Part shown: piece after piece, positions 1-7,925 of the stretch
How positions within the stretch are numbered: the first letter of the stretch is position 1
Layout of the letters: each line of letters opens with the position of its first letter
Translations under genes and position numbers: made by a program
The notes under the pieces: generated by a model
What the model was told of the DNA's origin: nothing
What the model saw: the letters and a program-made list of their open reading frames with translations, nothing else
Database searches by the model: none
Assembly: GCA_016789345.1 (NCBI GenBank)
Contig: JAEURG010000034.1
Location: forward strand, 1 to 33,698
Direction: 5' to 3'
DNA from: Anaerolineales bacterium
Lineage (GTDB): Bacteria; Chloroflexota; Anaerolineae; Anaerolineales; Villigracilaceae
DNA: 33,698 bases

Positions 1-15
1 TTTACAAGTTTTAAG

Positions 16-62
16 GTTGAAAAGTTAGACATTCAAACTTGCTAACTTTCAAACATTCAAAC
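16..62. repeat. Degenerate octamer array, inverted
   Basis: Units of about eight bases built as GTT plus five bases (GTTTTAAG, GTTGAAAA, GTTAGACA) are followed by units in the opposite orientation (AAACTTGC, TAACTTTC, AAACATTC). The array lies directly before the ribosome binding site of the M42 peptidase gene and is cut by the window edge or begins near it. It resembles the array at 1706-1805. Confidence 0.6.
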
Positions 63-76
63 CAAATTGAGGTTTT

Positions 77-1120
77 ATGCCCCTCCCCAAAATTGACGAA
101 AAATATTTTATAAGTTTCCTTGTCGAATTATTAAACATTACATCTCCAACAGGATTTGCCAACCCAGCCATTGATTTTGTTGAAAAAGAATTATCCAAAT
201 ATAAACAACTTTCATTATCTCGAACTCGCAAAGGTGCATTGGTTGCGAAGTGGGAAGTGAAAAGTGATTTACCTCCTGTTGCATTGACTGCTCATGTGGA
301 TACATTGGGTGCAGTGGTTAAAGAAATTAAGTCAAATGGAAGATTGAAATTAAGCAAAATTGGCGGCGTGCAGTGGAATACTGTCGAAACCGAAGGTGTG
401 TGGATTATTACATCCAAAGGTGAAAAGATTCGCGGTTCGATATTAATTGATACTGCTTCAGGTCATATTTATGGAGAGAACAATACACCACGCAATGATG
501 CTCATATGGAAGTTCGCATTGATGCGAAAACAACTTCTGCAAAAGAAACGCGAGCATTAGGAATCAATGTCGGGGATTGTGTTGCATTTGACCCGCGTGT
601 TGAAGTGACAAATGGATTCATCCGCTCAAGATTTTTGGATGATAAGGCATGTGTCGCAAATCTCGTAGCGGCGATTAAGTCGATTGCAGAATCAGGTCGA
701 AGTCCAGAAAGAAGCGTGTACTTTCACATATCCAATTATGAAGAAGTCGGTCATGGTGCATCGGCAGGAATCCCAGATGATGTTGCAGAATTAATCACAG
801 TCGATATGGCTGTCGTTGGTGAAGGTCAAGAGTCAAATGAATTTCATGCCACGTTGTGCATCAAAGATAGTGGCGGACCGTATCACGAGGGCTTGAATAA
901 AAAATTGCGCGCCATTGCTGAAAAAAATAATATTCCGTATAAAACGGATGTGTATCCATTTTATGGTTCGGATGGTGAAGCGTTTTGGCGTGCAGGTGGT
1001 GATGTGGCGATGAGTTTGATTGGTCCGGGCATTGATGCATCGCACAATTATGAACGCGCCCACATGGATGGTTTGAATGCAACGACAAATTGGATTATGG
1101 CTTATTTGCTTGAAAAATAA
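77..1120 (+). CDS. M42-family metallo-aminopeptidase
   Basis: A 347-residue cytosolic zinc or cobalt aminopeptidase-type protein of the M42 (glutamyl aminopeptidase/endoglucanase-like) family. The metal and catalytic residues can be traced: AHVDT with H73 and D75, FLDDKA with D188, the EE pair at 222-223, D243 and H323 in DASHNY. Full length for the family. The start ATG has GAGG at 68-71 with a good spacing. One subfamily belongs to the NAGGN osmoprotectant system, but none of the other genes of that system is nearby, so the substrate stays open; general peptide turnover is the safer reading. A terminator follows at 1178-1210. Confidence 0.88.
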   Translation: MPLPKIDEKYFISFLVELLNITSPTGFANPAIDFVEKELSKYKQLSLSRTRKGALVAKWEVKSDLPPVALTAHVDTLGAVVKEIKSNGRLKLSKIGGVQWNTVETEGVWIITSKGEKIRGSILIDTASGHIYGENNTPRNDAHMEVRIDAKTTSAKETRALGINVGDCVAFDPRVEVTNGFIRSRFLDDKACVANLVAAIKSIAESGRSPERSVYFHISNYEEVGHGASAGIPDDVAELITVDMAVVGEGQESNEFHATLCIKDSGGPYHEGLNKKLRAIAEKNNIPYKTDVYPFYGSDGEAFWRAGGDVAMSLIGPGIDASHNYERAHMDGLNATTNWIMAYLLEK

Positions 1121-1177
1121 ATTTGCAAAGATTATTTAATGAAATACTAACGTAATCCCATGAAAATCGTGTTATCA

Positions 1178-1210
1178 ATTAGTCCTGTAATTTTGCAGGA
1201 CTAATTTTTT
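1178..1210 (+). terminator. Rho-independent terminator of the M42 peptidase gene
   Basis: A 10-bp perfect stem (ATTAGTCCTG against CAGGACTAAT) with an eight-base loop, followed by a run of T at 1206-1210. The T run ends right before the GAGGA ribosome binding site of the next gene, so the two genes are probably separate transcription units. Confidence 0.8.
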
Positions 1211-1222
1211 GAGGATTTGATT

Positions 1223-1702
1223 ATGGAACTTGACTCACTTGATGCAAAAATCGGTTCGCTCGCGCCTAACTTCAACCTGCTTGCTACCAATGGGCAATCT
1301 ATTTCGCTGAAGGATTTTCGTGGCAAATCAAATGTCATTGTTTTCTTTATTCGCGAAACGACTTGCCCGCAATGCAAAACGCATGTGACTCAATTAGGCA
1401 AAATGTACGACCAGTTTCGTGAAGCGAATACTGAAGTGATTGTCATTTTGGGTGAAGATGTTAATAAATCTAAAGAATATGCAGATAGCATCAAATTGCC
1501 TTTCCCAATTCTCGCCGACCCAGACCGAGCTGTTTATCATTTGTATGAATTAGAAAAATATTTCTTGCTCTTTCAACGCACCGCTTCCTTAGTTGTTGAT
1601 AAAGATGGGCTTGTTCGTTATCTCAAACGAACCACTGTCCCAAATGTTTGGTTACAAGAGAGTCGTGAGTTATATGGGTTTGTTCTCAGTTTAGAAAGTT
1701 AA
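1223..1702 (+). CDS. Redoxin / AhpC-TSA family protein
   Basis: A thioredoxin-fold protein of about 159 residues. The start is taken as ATG 1223 because GAGGA at 1211-1215 lies seven bases upstream; the in-frame TTG at 1217 would be too close. It opens with a typical redoxin segment (gsLAPNFNLL, then LKDFRGKSNVIVFF), has a CPQC dicysteine motif around residue 50, and the later APN-to-LADPDRAVYHLYEL part typical of peroxiredoxin-like proteins. A CxxC instead of the classical PxxxTxxC peroxidatic motif suggests a peroxiredoxin-like or thiol-disulfide reductase role rather than a classical AhpC. Single gene with its own terminator at 1742-1770. Confidence 0.82.
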   Translation: MELDSLDAKIGSLAPNFNLLATNGQSISLKDFRGKSNVIVFFIRETTCPQCKTHVTQLGKMYDQFREANTEVIVILGEDVNKSKEYADSIKLPFPILADPDRAVYHLYELEKYFLLFQRTASLVVDKDGLVRYLKRTTVPNVWLQESRELYGFVLSLES

Positions 1703-1705
1703 GAA

Positions 1706-1740
1706 GTTTGAAGGTTAAAAAGTTTATAAGTTTACAAGTT
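1706..1740 (+). repeat. Octamer array, left arm
   Basis: Four to five units of GTT plus five bases (GTTTGAAG, GTTAAAAA, GTTTATAA, GTTTACAA) start a few bases after the redoxin stop codon. Complementary-sense units recur at 1774-1805 on the other side of the terminator, so the two arms could pair around it. Confidence 0.7.
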
Positions 1741-1741
1741 G

Positions 1742-1770
1742 AGCTTCGCAAATGCGGGGCTTTATTTTTT
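1742..1770 (+). terminator. Rho-independent terminator of the redoxin gene
   Basis: Stem AGCTTCGC (1742-1749) against GCGGGGCT (1754-1761), 8 bp including two G-U pairs, loop AAAT, followed by TTATTTTTT. It lies between the two octamer arrays. Confidence 0.75.
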
Positions 1771-1773
1771 GCT

Positions 1774-1805
1774 ATTTACTTGTCTACTTGTTTACCTGTA
1801 TACTT
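1774..1805. repeat. Octamer array, right arm, containing a promoter
   Basis: Units TTTACTTG, TCTACTTG, TTTACCTG and TATACTTA follow each other with a period of eight. The last unit supplies a TATACT hexamer at 1799-1804 exactly six bases before the next start codon. Confidence 0.7.
1775..1804 (+). promoter_or_regulatory. Promoter of the F420-type oxidoreductase gene
   Basis: -10 box TATACT at 1799-1804, a possible -35 TTTACT at 1775-1780 (spacer 18). Six bases separate the -10 box from ATG 1811 and there is no Shine-Dalgarno sequence, so a leaderless transcript is predicted. The promoter is made of repeat units. Confidence 0.55.
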
Positions 1806-1810
1806 AAAAC

Positions 1811-2812
1811 ATGAAACTTGATGCCGCACTTCCACCTGTTCAACTCAAAGATGTTCCAGCCATTGCAAAAGCCGCCGAAGAAGTTGGATTCGATGCATTA
1901 TGGACTCAAGAGACTCAGCATGACCCATTTCTGCCATGCACTTTGATTGCAGAACATTCATCGCTTCTTAACTTCGGGACAGCGATTGCTGTTTCATTTG
2001 CACGTTCTCCTGCCAACCTCGCTTACACTGCATGGGACTTAGCCGCACAGTCAAATGGAAGATTCATGCTTGGGCTTGGCACACAAGTCAAAGCACATGT
2101 CGAGAGGCGATTTGGAATGCAGTGGCCCGAGTCTGTGACGGGAAAACTGCGCGAGCAGATTCAAGTCATCAGAGCATTTTGGGATTCTTGGCAAAATGGT
2201 ACAAAGTTAAATTTCCGTGGCGAGTATTACAAGATAACTTTAATGTCCCCATTTTTTAACGCAGGTGCAATTGAGAATCCGAATATTCCGATTTATATTG
2301 CAGGAGTCAATGCAGGGCTTGCAAAACTTGCAGGCGAAATGTGTGAAGGATTTCATGCACATCCATTTCACAGTGCAAAATATTTGAATGAAGTAATTTT
2401 GTCAGGGATTGAAGAAGGCTTGCAAAAAGAAAGTAGAAAGAGAAAAGATATAAGTTTGTCTGTCACTGCTTTTGTTGCCACAACTCCTGAAGAAGAAGCC
2501 TTTGCTAGAATGCAAATTGCTTTTTATGCCAGCACGCCTTCTTACAAACCCGTCATGGATTTGCATGGCTGGGGCGAGACTGCTGAAAAATTATCTGGCT
2601 TTGCCGCAAAAAGTGAATGGGCTGAGATGCCGATGCTTATCACAGATGAAATGTTAAGTGAATTTTGTTTGTTGACGAGTCAGGAAAATTTAGCAAGAGA
2701 TTTGAAGAAAAGATATCAAGGCATTGCTGATAGGTTGACTTTATACACACCGTTTGTTCCAAAAGAAAAGGATGAGTGGTGGAAGAAGTTGGCAAGGGAG
2801 TTTAATATATAA
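1811..2812 (+). CDS. LLM-class F420-dependent oxidoreductase, TIGR03617-like
   Basis: A 333-residue TIM-barrel flavin/deazaflavin oxidoreductase of the luciferase-like monooxygenase (LLM) class. Visible family features are the N-terminal strand with AEEVGFDALWTQET, the GTAIAVSFARSP segment, the GRFMLGLGTQV motif near residue 85 and the IYIAGVN strand. The match in length and order is to TIGR03617-type proteins, which are assigned to coenzyme F420 by phylogenetic profile; the cofactor is not proven by sequence. The substrate is unknown. No ribosome binding site is present and a -10 box sits six bases upstream of the ATG. The next gene starts one base after the stop codon, so the two are probably cotranscribed. 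Confidence 0.82.
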   Translation: MKLDAALPPVQLKDVPAIAKAAEEVGFDALWTQETQHDPFLPCTLIAEHSSLLNFGTAIAVSFARSPANLAYTAWDLAAQSNGRFMLGLGTQVKAHVERRFGMQWPESVTGKLREQIQVIRAFWDSWQNGTKLNFRGEYYKITLMSPFFNAGAIENPNIPIYIAGVNAGLAKLAGEMCEGFHAHPFHSAKYLNEVILSGIEEGLQKESRKRKDISLSVTAFVATTPEEEAFARMQIAFYASTPSYKPVMDLHGWGETAEKLSGFAAKSEWAEMPMLITDEMLSEFCLLTSQENLARDLKKRYQGIADRLTLYTPFVPKEKDEWWKKLAREFNI

Positions 2813-2813
2813 A

Positions 2814-3629
2814 ATGGAAAACAATGAAGATTTTCTAAATATTGTTAATAAATCTGGTTTTTTATTTCAGGATCGAGTAGAGAAAGAAATCGATGCTGCA
2901 AAACCAGGTTCATGGATGCCTATAGCACATGAACATCGTTGGGTTGATCCTCTTGATGGGAATGAGGGATATATTGACCTTATTCTTGAATATGGTATTG
3001 AACGTATGGTTATTGAATGTAAAAAAGTTTCAGATGCCAAATGGATTTTTCTAGTTCCAAGCCATCAAACTAAAACAAACCGTGCGAAATTACTTTGGAC
3101 ATATGAGGGCTTAATTAGATCTGAAACTTATCGAAAAAAACTTTCAGTATGGCACAATTTCAGAACTAAATTAGACTCTTTGGAAGCTTTGTTTTGTATA
3201 GTTAGAGGGCAAGGCGAAAATGATAACCCAATGTTGGAAAGACTTTCTTCACATCTTCTTAGATCGGTAGAAAATCTAGCAAATGAAGAATTAGAATATC
3301 AGAAGCGTTCCGAGGGAGAATTTCATATTTATTACCCTGTTATCATAACTAATGCCAAATTACTTGTATGTTATTACGATTCTAATGATATAGAAATTTC
3401 AACAGGGCAATTAGCAAAAGCCAATTTTGAAGAAGTATCTTCCATACGATTTAGAAAAAATTTATCGTCATCAGTTCAACCAAAAGAAATACTACATCTT
3501 AAACAAGCAAATTCAGATTATGAGAGAACCGTTTTTATAATAAACTCAAACCATATTATCGATGTACTTAGTCAAATGAAACTTCCCTATGAAATTAATG
3601 CTCCATGGCCATGGGAAGGTTTTAAATAA
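2814..3629 (+). CDS. PD-(D/E)xK nuclease-fold hypothetical protein
   Basis: A soluble protein of 271 residues. The N-terminal part has the signature of a restriction-endonuclease-like core: GYIDLIL with D55, then a strand ending in E68-C-K70 (spacing and order of D-x12-ExK). The remainder, residues 80-271, is rich in charged residues and matches no family I can name. ATG 2814 is chosen because it follows the upstream stop codon TAA by one base; an earlier in-frame ATG at 2754 lies inside the previous gene. The codon use is more AT-rich than that of its neighbours, which may mean recent acquisition. No methylase or specificity partner is adjacent, so it should not be called a restriction enzyme. 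Confidence 0.6.
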   Translation: MENNEDFLNIVNKSGFLFQDRVEKEIDAAKPGSWMPIAHEHRWVDPLDGNEGYIDLILEYGIERMVIECKKVSDAKWIFLVPSHQTKTNRAKLLWTYEGLIRSETYRKKLSVWHNFRTKLDSLEALFCIVRGQGENDNPMLERLSSHLLRSVENLANEELEYQKRSEGEFHIYYPVIITNAKLLVCYYDSNDIEISTGQLAKANFEEVSSIRFRKNLSSSVQPKEILHLKQANSDYERTVFIINSNHIIDVLSQMKLPYEINAPWPWEGFK

Positions 3630-3649
3630 AGGTTGTGGAAAATAAAAAA

Positions 3650-3979
3650 ATGAACTTCAATGATTACCAAACCAAATCACGTGCGACTGCAAAATATCCT
3701 GTCATTGGGCATGGAGTCATTTACCCGACTCTGGGACTGGTCAATGAGGCGGGAGAGGTTGCAGGCAAGATAAAGAAAATTTTCCGAGACAAAGACGGAT
3801 TAATTGGAGAAGCGGAAAAAGAAGCACTCAAAGCCGAATTGGGTGATGTCCTTTGGTACATTGCTCAAGTTTGTTCAGAGTTGAATCTTTCACTCGATGA
3901 AGTTGCCGAAGCAAACATCGAAAAATTGTTAGACAGGCAAGCGCGCGGCAAAATTCAAGGAGATGGGGATAATAGATAG
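3650..3979 (+). CDS. MazG-like nucleotide pyrophosphohydrolase
   Basis: A 109-residue all-alpha NTP pyrophosphohydrolase of the MazG-like superfamily, expected to split non-canonical or excess (d)NTPs to the monophosphate and pyrophosphate. The metal-binding motif is intact: E33 and E36 in NEAGEVAGK, and E63 and D66 in ELGDVLWYI. ATG 3650 is preferred; a GTG at 3635 in frame would add five residues and has AAAGG only two bases ahead. It follows the nuclease-like gene by about 20 bases and may be cotranscribed. Its stop codon TAG overlaps the first unit of a heptamer array. Confidence 0.85.
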   Translation: MNFNDYQTKSRATAKYPVIGHGVIYPTLGLVNEAGEVAGKIKKIFRDKDGLIGEAEKEALKAELGDVLWYIAQVCSELNLSLDEVAEANIEKLLDRQARGKIQGDGDNR

Positions 3980-4007
3980 CCATTAGCATTTAGCGATTAG
4001 CCATTAG
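3979..4007. repeat. Heptamer array at a stop codon
   Basis: Four units with a period of seven: GCCATTA, GCATTTA, GCGATTA, GCCATTA, then G. The array starts at the last base of the MazG-like stop codon. Confidence 0.8.
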
Positions 4008-4050
4008 AAAGTGGCACCCCGCAACCAGTCACTAAATAAATAAATGAGTG

Positions 4051-4095
4051 TTGTCAATTATTAACGTGTTTGTATTAAAAGGTCTGGGCAAGGAG
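4051..4095 (+). promoter_or_regulatory. Promoter and ribosome binding site of the membrane sensor gene
   Basis: -35 TTGTCA at 4051-4056, -10 TATTAA at 4073-4078 (spacer 16), and AGGAG at 4091-4095 five bases before ATG 4101. In contrast to many genes here this one has a conventional leader. Confidence 0.55.
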
Positions 4096-4100
4096 ATAAT

Positions 4101-5825
4101 ATGTTATTTCAAGCGACGTTATTAGTTGACCTCACAGCAATGGCAATTTGCTTGTGGATGGCTTTTTACTTATTCGCACGCGGGTTTCCAAACAAGCTAA
4201 CCATGCGGGGAGTGATTTTATTATTAGCACTCTCTGCATTTTTTTATGGTGCATACAACAATTTATTTGAACAAGTAACTGGCACCGCCGCCTTACGTGC
4301 TTCGTGTTTAATCACGGGCATCAGTGCATGGTATAGCATCACGCTTCAATTGTTATCCGAAAAGATTCGCAAATCACTACAATGGTGGACGAGTGCTGTT
4401 TATATCCTCGCGGCTGTGACGATTGCTTTATTACTCAGCACACGCAATGCTTTTGTCGGCGAACAAGGCAATGTCTTGTATGTGGCACGCATGGGTGTTG
4501 GGCTTCCCTATATTTTGTACGGCATTTTTGAAATCGTTGCACTCGGCGGAATTTTATATAACTTGTTAGCATTTAATCGCGTTGGCTTTACAACCGAAGG
4601 AAAATTTTTTCTAGCCGCTTCTTTATTTGCAGTCGCTGGCGTTGCTTACGGAATTGTCGCGTTGGCATTATCACCGCCTATGCCGCGCATTATTCAAGAC
4701 TCATTAATTTTCAGCGGCGTGTTTATGATTGGATATTCAGCCGCGCGTTATCAAACATTAGTAGAAAGACGAACCACACTACAAGATTTTCCCGTCACTA
4801 CTTTGACGATTTTATTTGTCACAACAGTCGTTGGATATAGTGCCTACCGCCTCGGACTTCCTTTACAATGGCTCGGCGCACTGATAGCTTTTGTTGTGCT
4901 GACACTTTCTCTGTATGATTTAGTTCGTGAATTTTTAGAACGGCTTCGGATACGCAAGGAAAGCACATTTCGCAAACAACTTCGTCGGCTTGAAAATGAA
5001 AGTTCAGCAGAAGATGCCCTTAAAATCCGTTTGCAAGCAGGGTTAGATTTATTATGTCAAACACTCAATACTTCTGGTGGATTAATCGCAGTTCGTAGAG
5101 AAGATGAATTTGTTGTAACAGCAACCAAGAACTCGGTCCCGTTAGAGAGCCGTTTTTCATCTGATTTATTTTCTTATGATGACATCACCGAAGTCACAGA
5201 CAATGATTTGGTGTGGGTTGCTCCTACGTTTGATGGTCAGACTCAAATTGCAATCGTTGGCATTGCCAAGCCAAAGAAAAAATTAGATTACTCAAGAGGC
5301 GAATTGGATTTATTAAGTGAATTTGCTGACCAAATTGGCACAGTGATTTCATTACATAATTTAAGACCTCAACAAACGCAACAGATTCGTCAATTGGTAG
5401 AAAATGTCAATGAAATCAATTTAATTGAAAAAGAAATGATGTCTGCTATTACGAAAAACCCAGACGAAGAATTTATCAAAATTTTAGAAGAAGGCTTGCG
5501 CCATTTACCAGATACAATTACTTTGGGTCAATCGGCATTGGCAGAACAAATTAAAGTCGAAGGCGAATCTCATATTGAGCGTGGGAAAAACTTACAGCAA
5601 ACCTTGATAAAATCTATAGACTTATTACGCCCCGCAGAAAAGCGTCCTGAAGAACCCCTTCCGCGCGTTTGGTACAACTATGTGGTATTAAATGATGCGT
5701 ATGTTGAAGGTGTCCCAAATCGAGAAATCATGGCTAGGCTTTACATCTCAGAAGGAACGTTTAATCGAACACGTAGAAATGCTATCCGCGGTTTAGCGAG
5801 ATTGTTAATGGAAAAACATAAGTAA
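4101..5825 (+). CDS. Membrane sensor with GAF-like and C-terminal helix-turn-helix domains
   Basis: A 574-residue protein with about eight to nine predicted membrane helices in residues 1-275, resembling the 7TM-type sensor modules of some kinases. A charged coiled stretch (276-305) leads to a GAF-like region at about 302-420, then a helical linker (420-510). The C-terminus, about 520-572, ends in a sigma-region-4/LuxR-like helix-turn-helix: VPNREIMARLYISEGTFNRT followed by an arginine-rich helix. No histidine-kinase, cyclase or phosphatase motif is visible. It may therefore be a membrane-bound one-component regulator, although the helix-turn-helix-like segment could be a protein-interaction module. 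Strong AGGAG five bases before the ATG. It ends at the terminator 5847-5888, so it is monocistronic. Confidence 0.62.
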   Translation: MLFQATLLVDLTAMAICLWMAFYLFARGFPNKLTMRGVILLLALSAFFYGAYNNLFEQVTGTAALRASCLITGISAWYSITLQLLSEKIRKSLQWWTSAVYILAAVTIALLLSTRNAFVGEQGNVLYVARMGVGLPYILYGIFEIVALGGILYNLLAFNRVGFTTEGKFFLAASLFAVAGVAYGIVALALSPPMPRIIQDSLIFSGVFMIGYSAARYQTLVERRTTLQDFPVTTLTILFVTTVVGYSAYRLGLPLQWLGALIAFVVLTLSLYDLVREFLERLRIRKESTFRKQLRRLENESSAEDALKIRLQAGLDLLCQTLNTSGGLIAVRREDEFVVTATKNSVPLESRFSSDLFSYDDITEVTDNDLVWVAPTFDGQTQIAIVGIAKPKKKLDYSRGELDLLSEFADQIGTVISLHNLRPQQTQQIRQLVENVNEINLIEKEMMSAITKNPDEEFIKILEEGLRHLPDTITLGQSALAEQIKVEGESHIERGKNLQQTLIKSIDLLRPAEKRPEEPLPRVWYNYVVLNDAYVEGVPNREIMARLYISEGTFNRTRRNAIRGLARLLMEKHK

Positions 5826-5846
5826 ACAATGCATTACTTCAGTACT

Positions 5847-5888
5847 AAGGCTCCCAAAGAATCCTTTCTTTTGGAAGCCTTATTTTTT
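5847..5888 (+). terminator. Rho-independent terminator of the membrane sensor gene
   Basis: Arms AAGGCT-C-CCAAA and TTTGG-A-AGCCTT pair with one mismatch (5847-5881), followed by ATTTTTT. Confidence 0.8.
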
Positions 5889-5891
5889 AAG

Positions 5892-5932
5892 TTGGCGGTT
5901 TTTGGCAGTTCTTTCTCTGGCTTTGGCAGTTC
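5892..5932. promoter_or_regulatory. Three direct repeats TTGGCRGTT upstream of the PLD gene
   Basis: TTGGCGGTT at 5892, TTGGCAGTT at 5902 and again at 5923; the last two extend to the 11-mer TTTGGCAGTTC. The start points are 10 and 21 bases apart, one and two helical turns, so bound proteins would sit on one face of the DNA. They lie between the terminator and the next start codon, a plausible activator or repressor site. Confidence 0.45.
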
Positions 5933-5968
5933 GAAAATGCGAAAGTAGGGGCAGAAAGGAATTTCGCC

Positions 5969-7039
5969 ATGAACCGACATACACTTTTTACCAACGTCCA
6001 AGAGTATTACCAAAATTTAGTTGCTGAACTTGCTACAGCGCAACACGATATTTCTATGACCTTTTTGGCTTTCGTGAAAGGCAAATGGGCAGATGAAATT
6101 TCACAAGTATTAACAACCAAAGCCGCAAACGGCGTGCGTGTACGTTTGATGGTTGATGAACTCGGCGAGGCATTTGATGATGCTCGTTGTGCTATTCAAA
6201 ATATCTCCTTGATTAATCATCTGCGTTCACACGGCGTGCAAGTAGATATTTACCGTCCTGCTTCTCCACTAGGTATTAACAATCGTTTGCACTGCAAAAT
6301 TGTCGCTATTGATAATCGCACTGTTTATCTCGGCGGTTCAAACATCGGCGATTATTACACCACATGGTCAGATTCAAATTTGCGTGTGGATGGTGAACTC
6401 GGAACTATCTTCCATAATATTTATGATTTTCTGCACAGTTTTTCTCACGATGGAAATAATGCTTTCCGATTATTCAATGTTTCTAATTTACAAGCAGGCA
6501 CAGACCGTTTATGGCTGACCGTGCCACGCCATCAATATCACATTCGTGAAGCGTTAATGAACTTAATCAACTCGGCTGATAAATCCATTCACATCCGCAC
6601 TTGGTATTTTCTGCCCGATGATGAAATGTTAAACGCCTTATGCGCACAAGCAAAAAAAGGTGTGCAAGTGAATGTATTGCTTTCACATGAAACCCGTGTG
6701 CGCCTTGTTGATTTCGCTAATCACATTCATGTGCATAAATTGGTCAATGCGGGCGGAAATGTCTATCGTTATGCTGGCAAATATATGCACAGCAAAGCCG
6801 CATGGAATAATCATGATGATGTTTTATTCGGCTCTGCCAATTTAGATGCTCATTCGATGAAAGGCAACTTTGAGAGTTGTTTACAAATCAACGCCTCTTC
6901 CTTGACTTGGGAACTGCGTCACCACTTCAACATTGACCTCGCTTCAAGCATCCAACAAACACCTCATTCCTATCTTCATCGTTCCTTTGCAGATAAAGCC
7001 TTATCTCACACCTGCAATCTTGCTTCTGATTGGTTATAG
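5969..7039 (+). CDS. Phospholipase D-like / cardiolipin synthase-like protein
   Basis: A 356-residue protein with two PLD-family halves. Motif 1 is complete: H108-x-K110-x4-D115 followed by GGSNIGDYY. Motif 2 is H274-x-K276 followed by FGSANLD, but the position of the usual aspartate (281) is asparagine, with acidic residues two and three positions later. The halves have the length of bacterial cardiolipin synthases but the N-terminal membrane helices are missing, so it may be a soluble phosphatidyltransferase or phosphodiesterase. Start supported by AAAGGA at 5955-5960. The next gene, a VTT-domain membrane protein, starts 10 bases after the stop, so the pair probably acts on the membrane together; PLD and DedA-like domains often occur together, even fused. 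Confidence 0.8.
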   Translation: MNRHTLFTNVQEYYQNLVAELATAQHDISMTFLAFVKGKWADEISQVLTTKAANGVRVRLMVDELGEAFDDARCAIQNISLINHLRSHGVQVDIYRPASPLGINNRLHCKIVAIDNRTVYLGGSNIGDYYTTWSDSNLRVDGELGTIFHNIYDFLHSFSHDGNNAFRLFNVSNLQAGTDRLWLTVPRHQYHIREALMNLINSADKSIHIRTWYFLPDDEMLNALCAQAKKGVQVNVLLSHETRVRLVDFANHIHVHKLVNAGGNVYRYAGKYMHSKAAWNNHDDVLFGSANLDAHSMKGNFESCLQINASSLTWELRHHFNIDLASSIQQTPHSYLHRSFADKALSHTCNLASDWL

Positions 7040-7049
7040 GCGGTGTGAC

Positions 7050-7697
7050 ATGAAAACTGTAAAAATCTTAGCTATTCTTTTAATTGTCCTTTTGCTAGTG
7101 GTCTTCTTTCAAGACATTGCCGATTACATGAAAATCATCACTGACCAAGAATCTGTTTCAGCATATTTACAAAGTTTTGGAATCTTAGGTCCCGTTGTAT
7201 TGTTTTGCTTATTGATTGCTCAAGTATTTATAGCAATCATTCCAGGTCACGCTTTGATGGTAACAGCAGGCTATGTCTATGGAACGCTTGGTTTGGTCGT
7301 GGTCATCGTCAGCACCATACTTGGTAGTGAAATTGCTTTCTTCATTGCCCGTAAATATGGACGAGGCTTAATTTATAAATTAGCATCCCAAAAAACAATT
7401 GATAAATGGGATAAAGCCGCTCATAATCAAGGCATTCTGTTTTACTTCTTCAGTTTTCTATTGCCCATCTTTCCCAATGACTTGATGTGTTATGTGGCTG
7501 GCTTAGCAACCATTTCACCAAAACGCTTCTTTGTCGCTAATGTATTAGGACGTACTTGCACTGCGGTGATTGTGACTATGATTGGCATGTACGGATTAAA
7601 TCCCCCCGCTTGGTTTTTGGTCGCTTTAGCACTTGCAGTCATCGGTCTATTTGCGGGCTGGACGATTTATCGAAAAAAAAAACATCCTGACCAATGA
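7050..7697 (+). CDS. VTT-domain membrane protein (TVP38/TMEM64, DedA superfamily)
   Basis: A 215-residue integral membrane protein. Hydrophobic segments at about 4-20, 46-66, 72-94, 126-150, 160-178 and 185-205 surround the VTT core: the FIAIIPGHALMVTAGYVYG re-entrant region, GSEIAFFIARKYGR, and the second half LLPIFPNDLMCYVAGL. Such proteins move phospholipids (scrambling or flipping) in bacteria. ATG 7050 follows the PLD stop codon by 10 bases; a longer frame from 6933 would run inside the PLD gene and is rejected. Cotranscription with the PLD-like gene suggests a lipid remodelling unit. Confidence 0.82.
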   Translation: MKTVKILAILLIVLLLVVFFQDIADYMKIITDQESVSAYLQSFGILGPVVLFCLLIAQVFIAIIPGHALMVTAGYVYGTLGLVVVIVSTILGSEIAFFIARKYGRGLIYKLASQKTIDKWDKAAHNQGILFYFFSFLLPIFPNDLMCYVAGLATISPKRFFVANVLGRTCTAVIVTMIGMYGLNPPAWFLVALALAVIGLFAGWTIYRKKKHPDQ

Positions 7698-7820
7698 GCA
7701 AAAACCTTTGGCTATAAAGAGTAAAGCCCAAAATAAGACTTTCTCGAAAATTTTTCTAAATTCTGTTTTTGTAAAAATTCTATTCTCAACAATTGCGAGA
7801 TTTCTATAGAAAAAAATCCT

Positions 7821-7894
7821 TTGCCACAGAGGTCACAGAGACCTCTGTGAAAACCTTCTCTTTTCCTCTGATAGCTCTGTGGTCTCTGTGGCTA
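7821..7894. repeat. CCACAGAG-type inverted repeat, copy 1
   Basis: Left arm TTGCCACAGAGGTCACAGAG (7821-7840) pairs with the right arm ending in CTCTGTGGCTA (7874-7893) with few mismatches. A second copy lies at 13198-13253, so this is a dispersed palindromic element. Confidence 0.75.
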
Positions 7895-7925
7895 ATAAAA
7901 TCTTTATCAAAAATGAGGCTTCCCT

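Noticed and set aside
2754-2813. N-terminal extension of the PD-(D/E)xK-like gene
   Set aside because: It lies within the end of the upstream oxidoreductase gene and a natural start follows right after that stop codon.
6933-7049. N-terminal extension of the VTT-domain gene
   Set aside because: It overlaps the PLD-like gene; the ATG at 7050 begins with a typical membrane helix.
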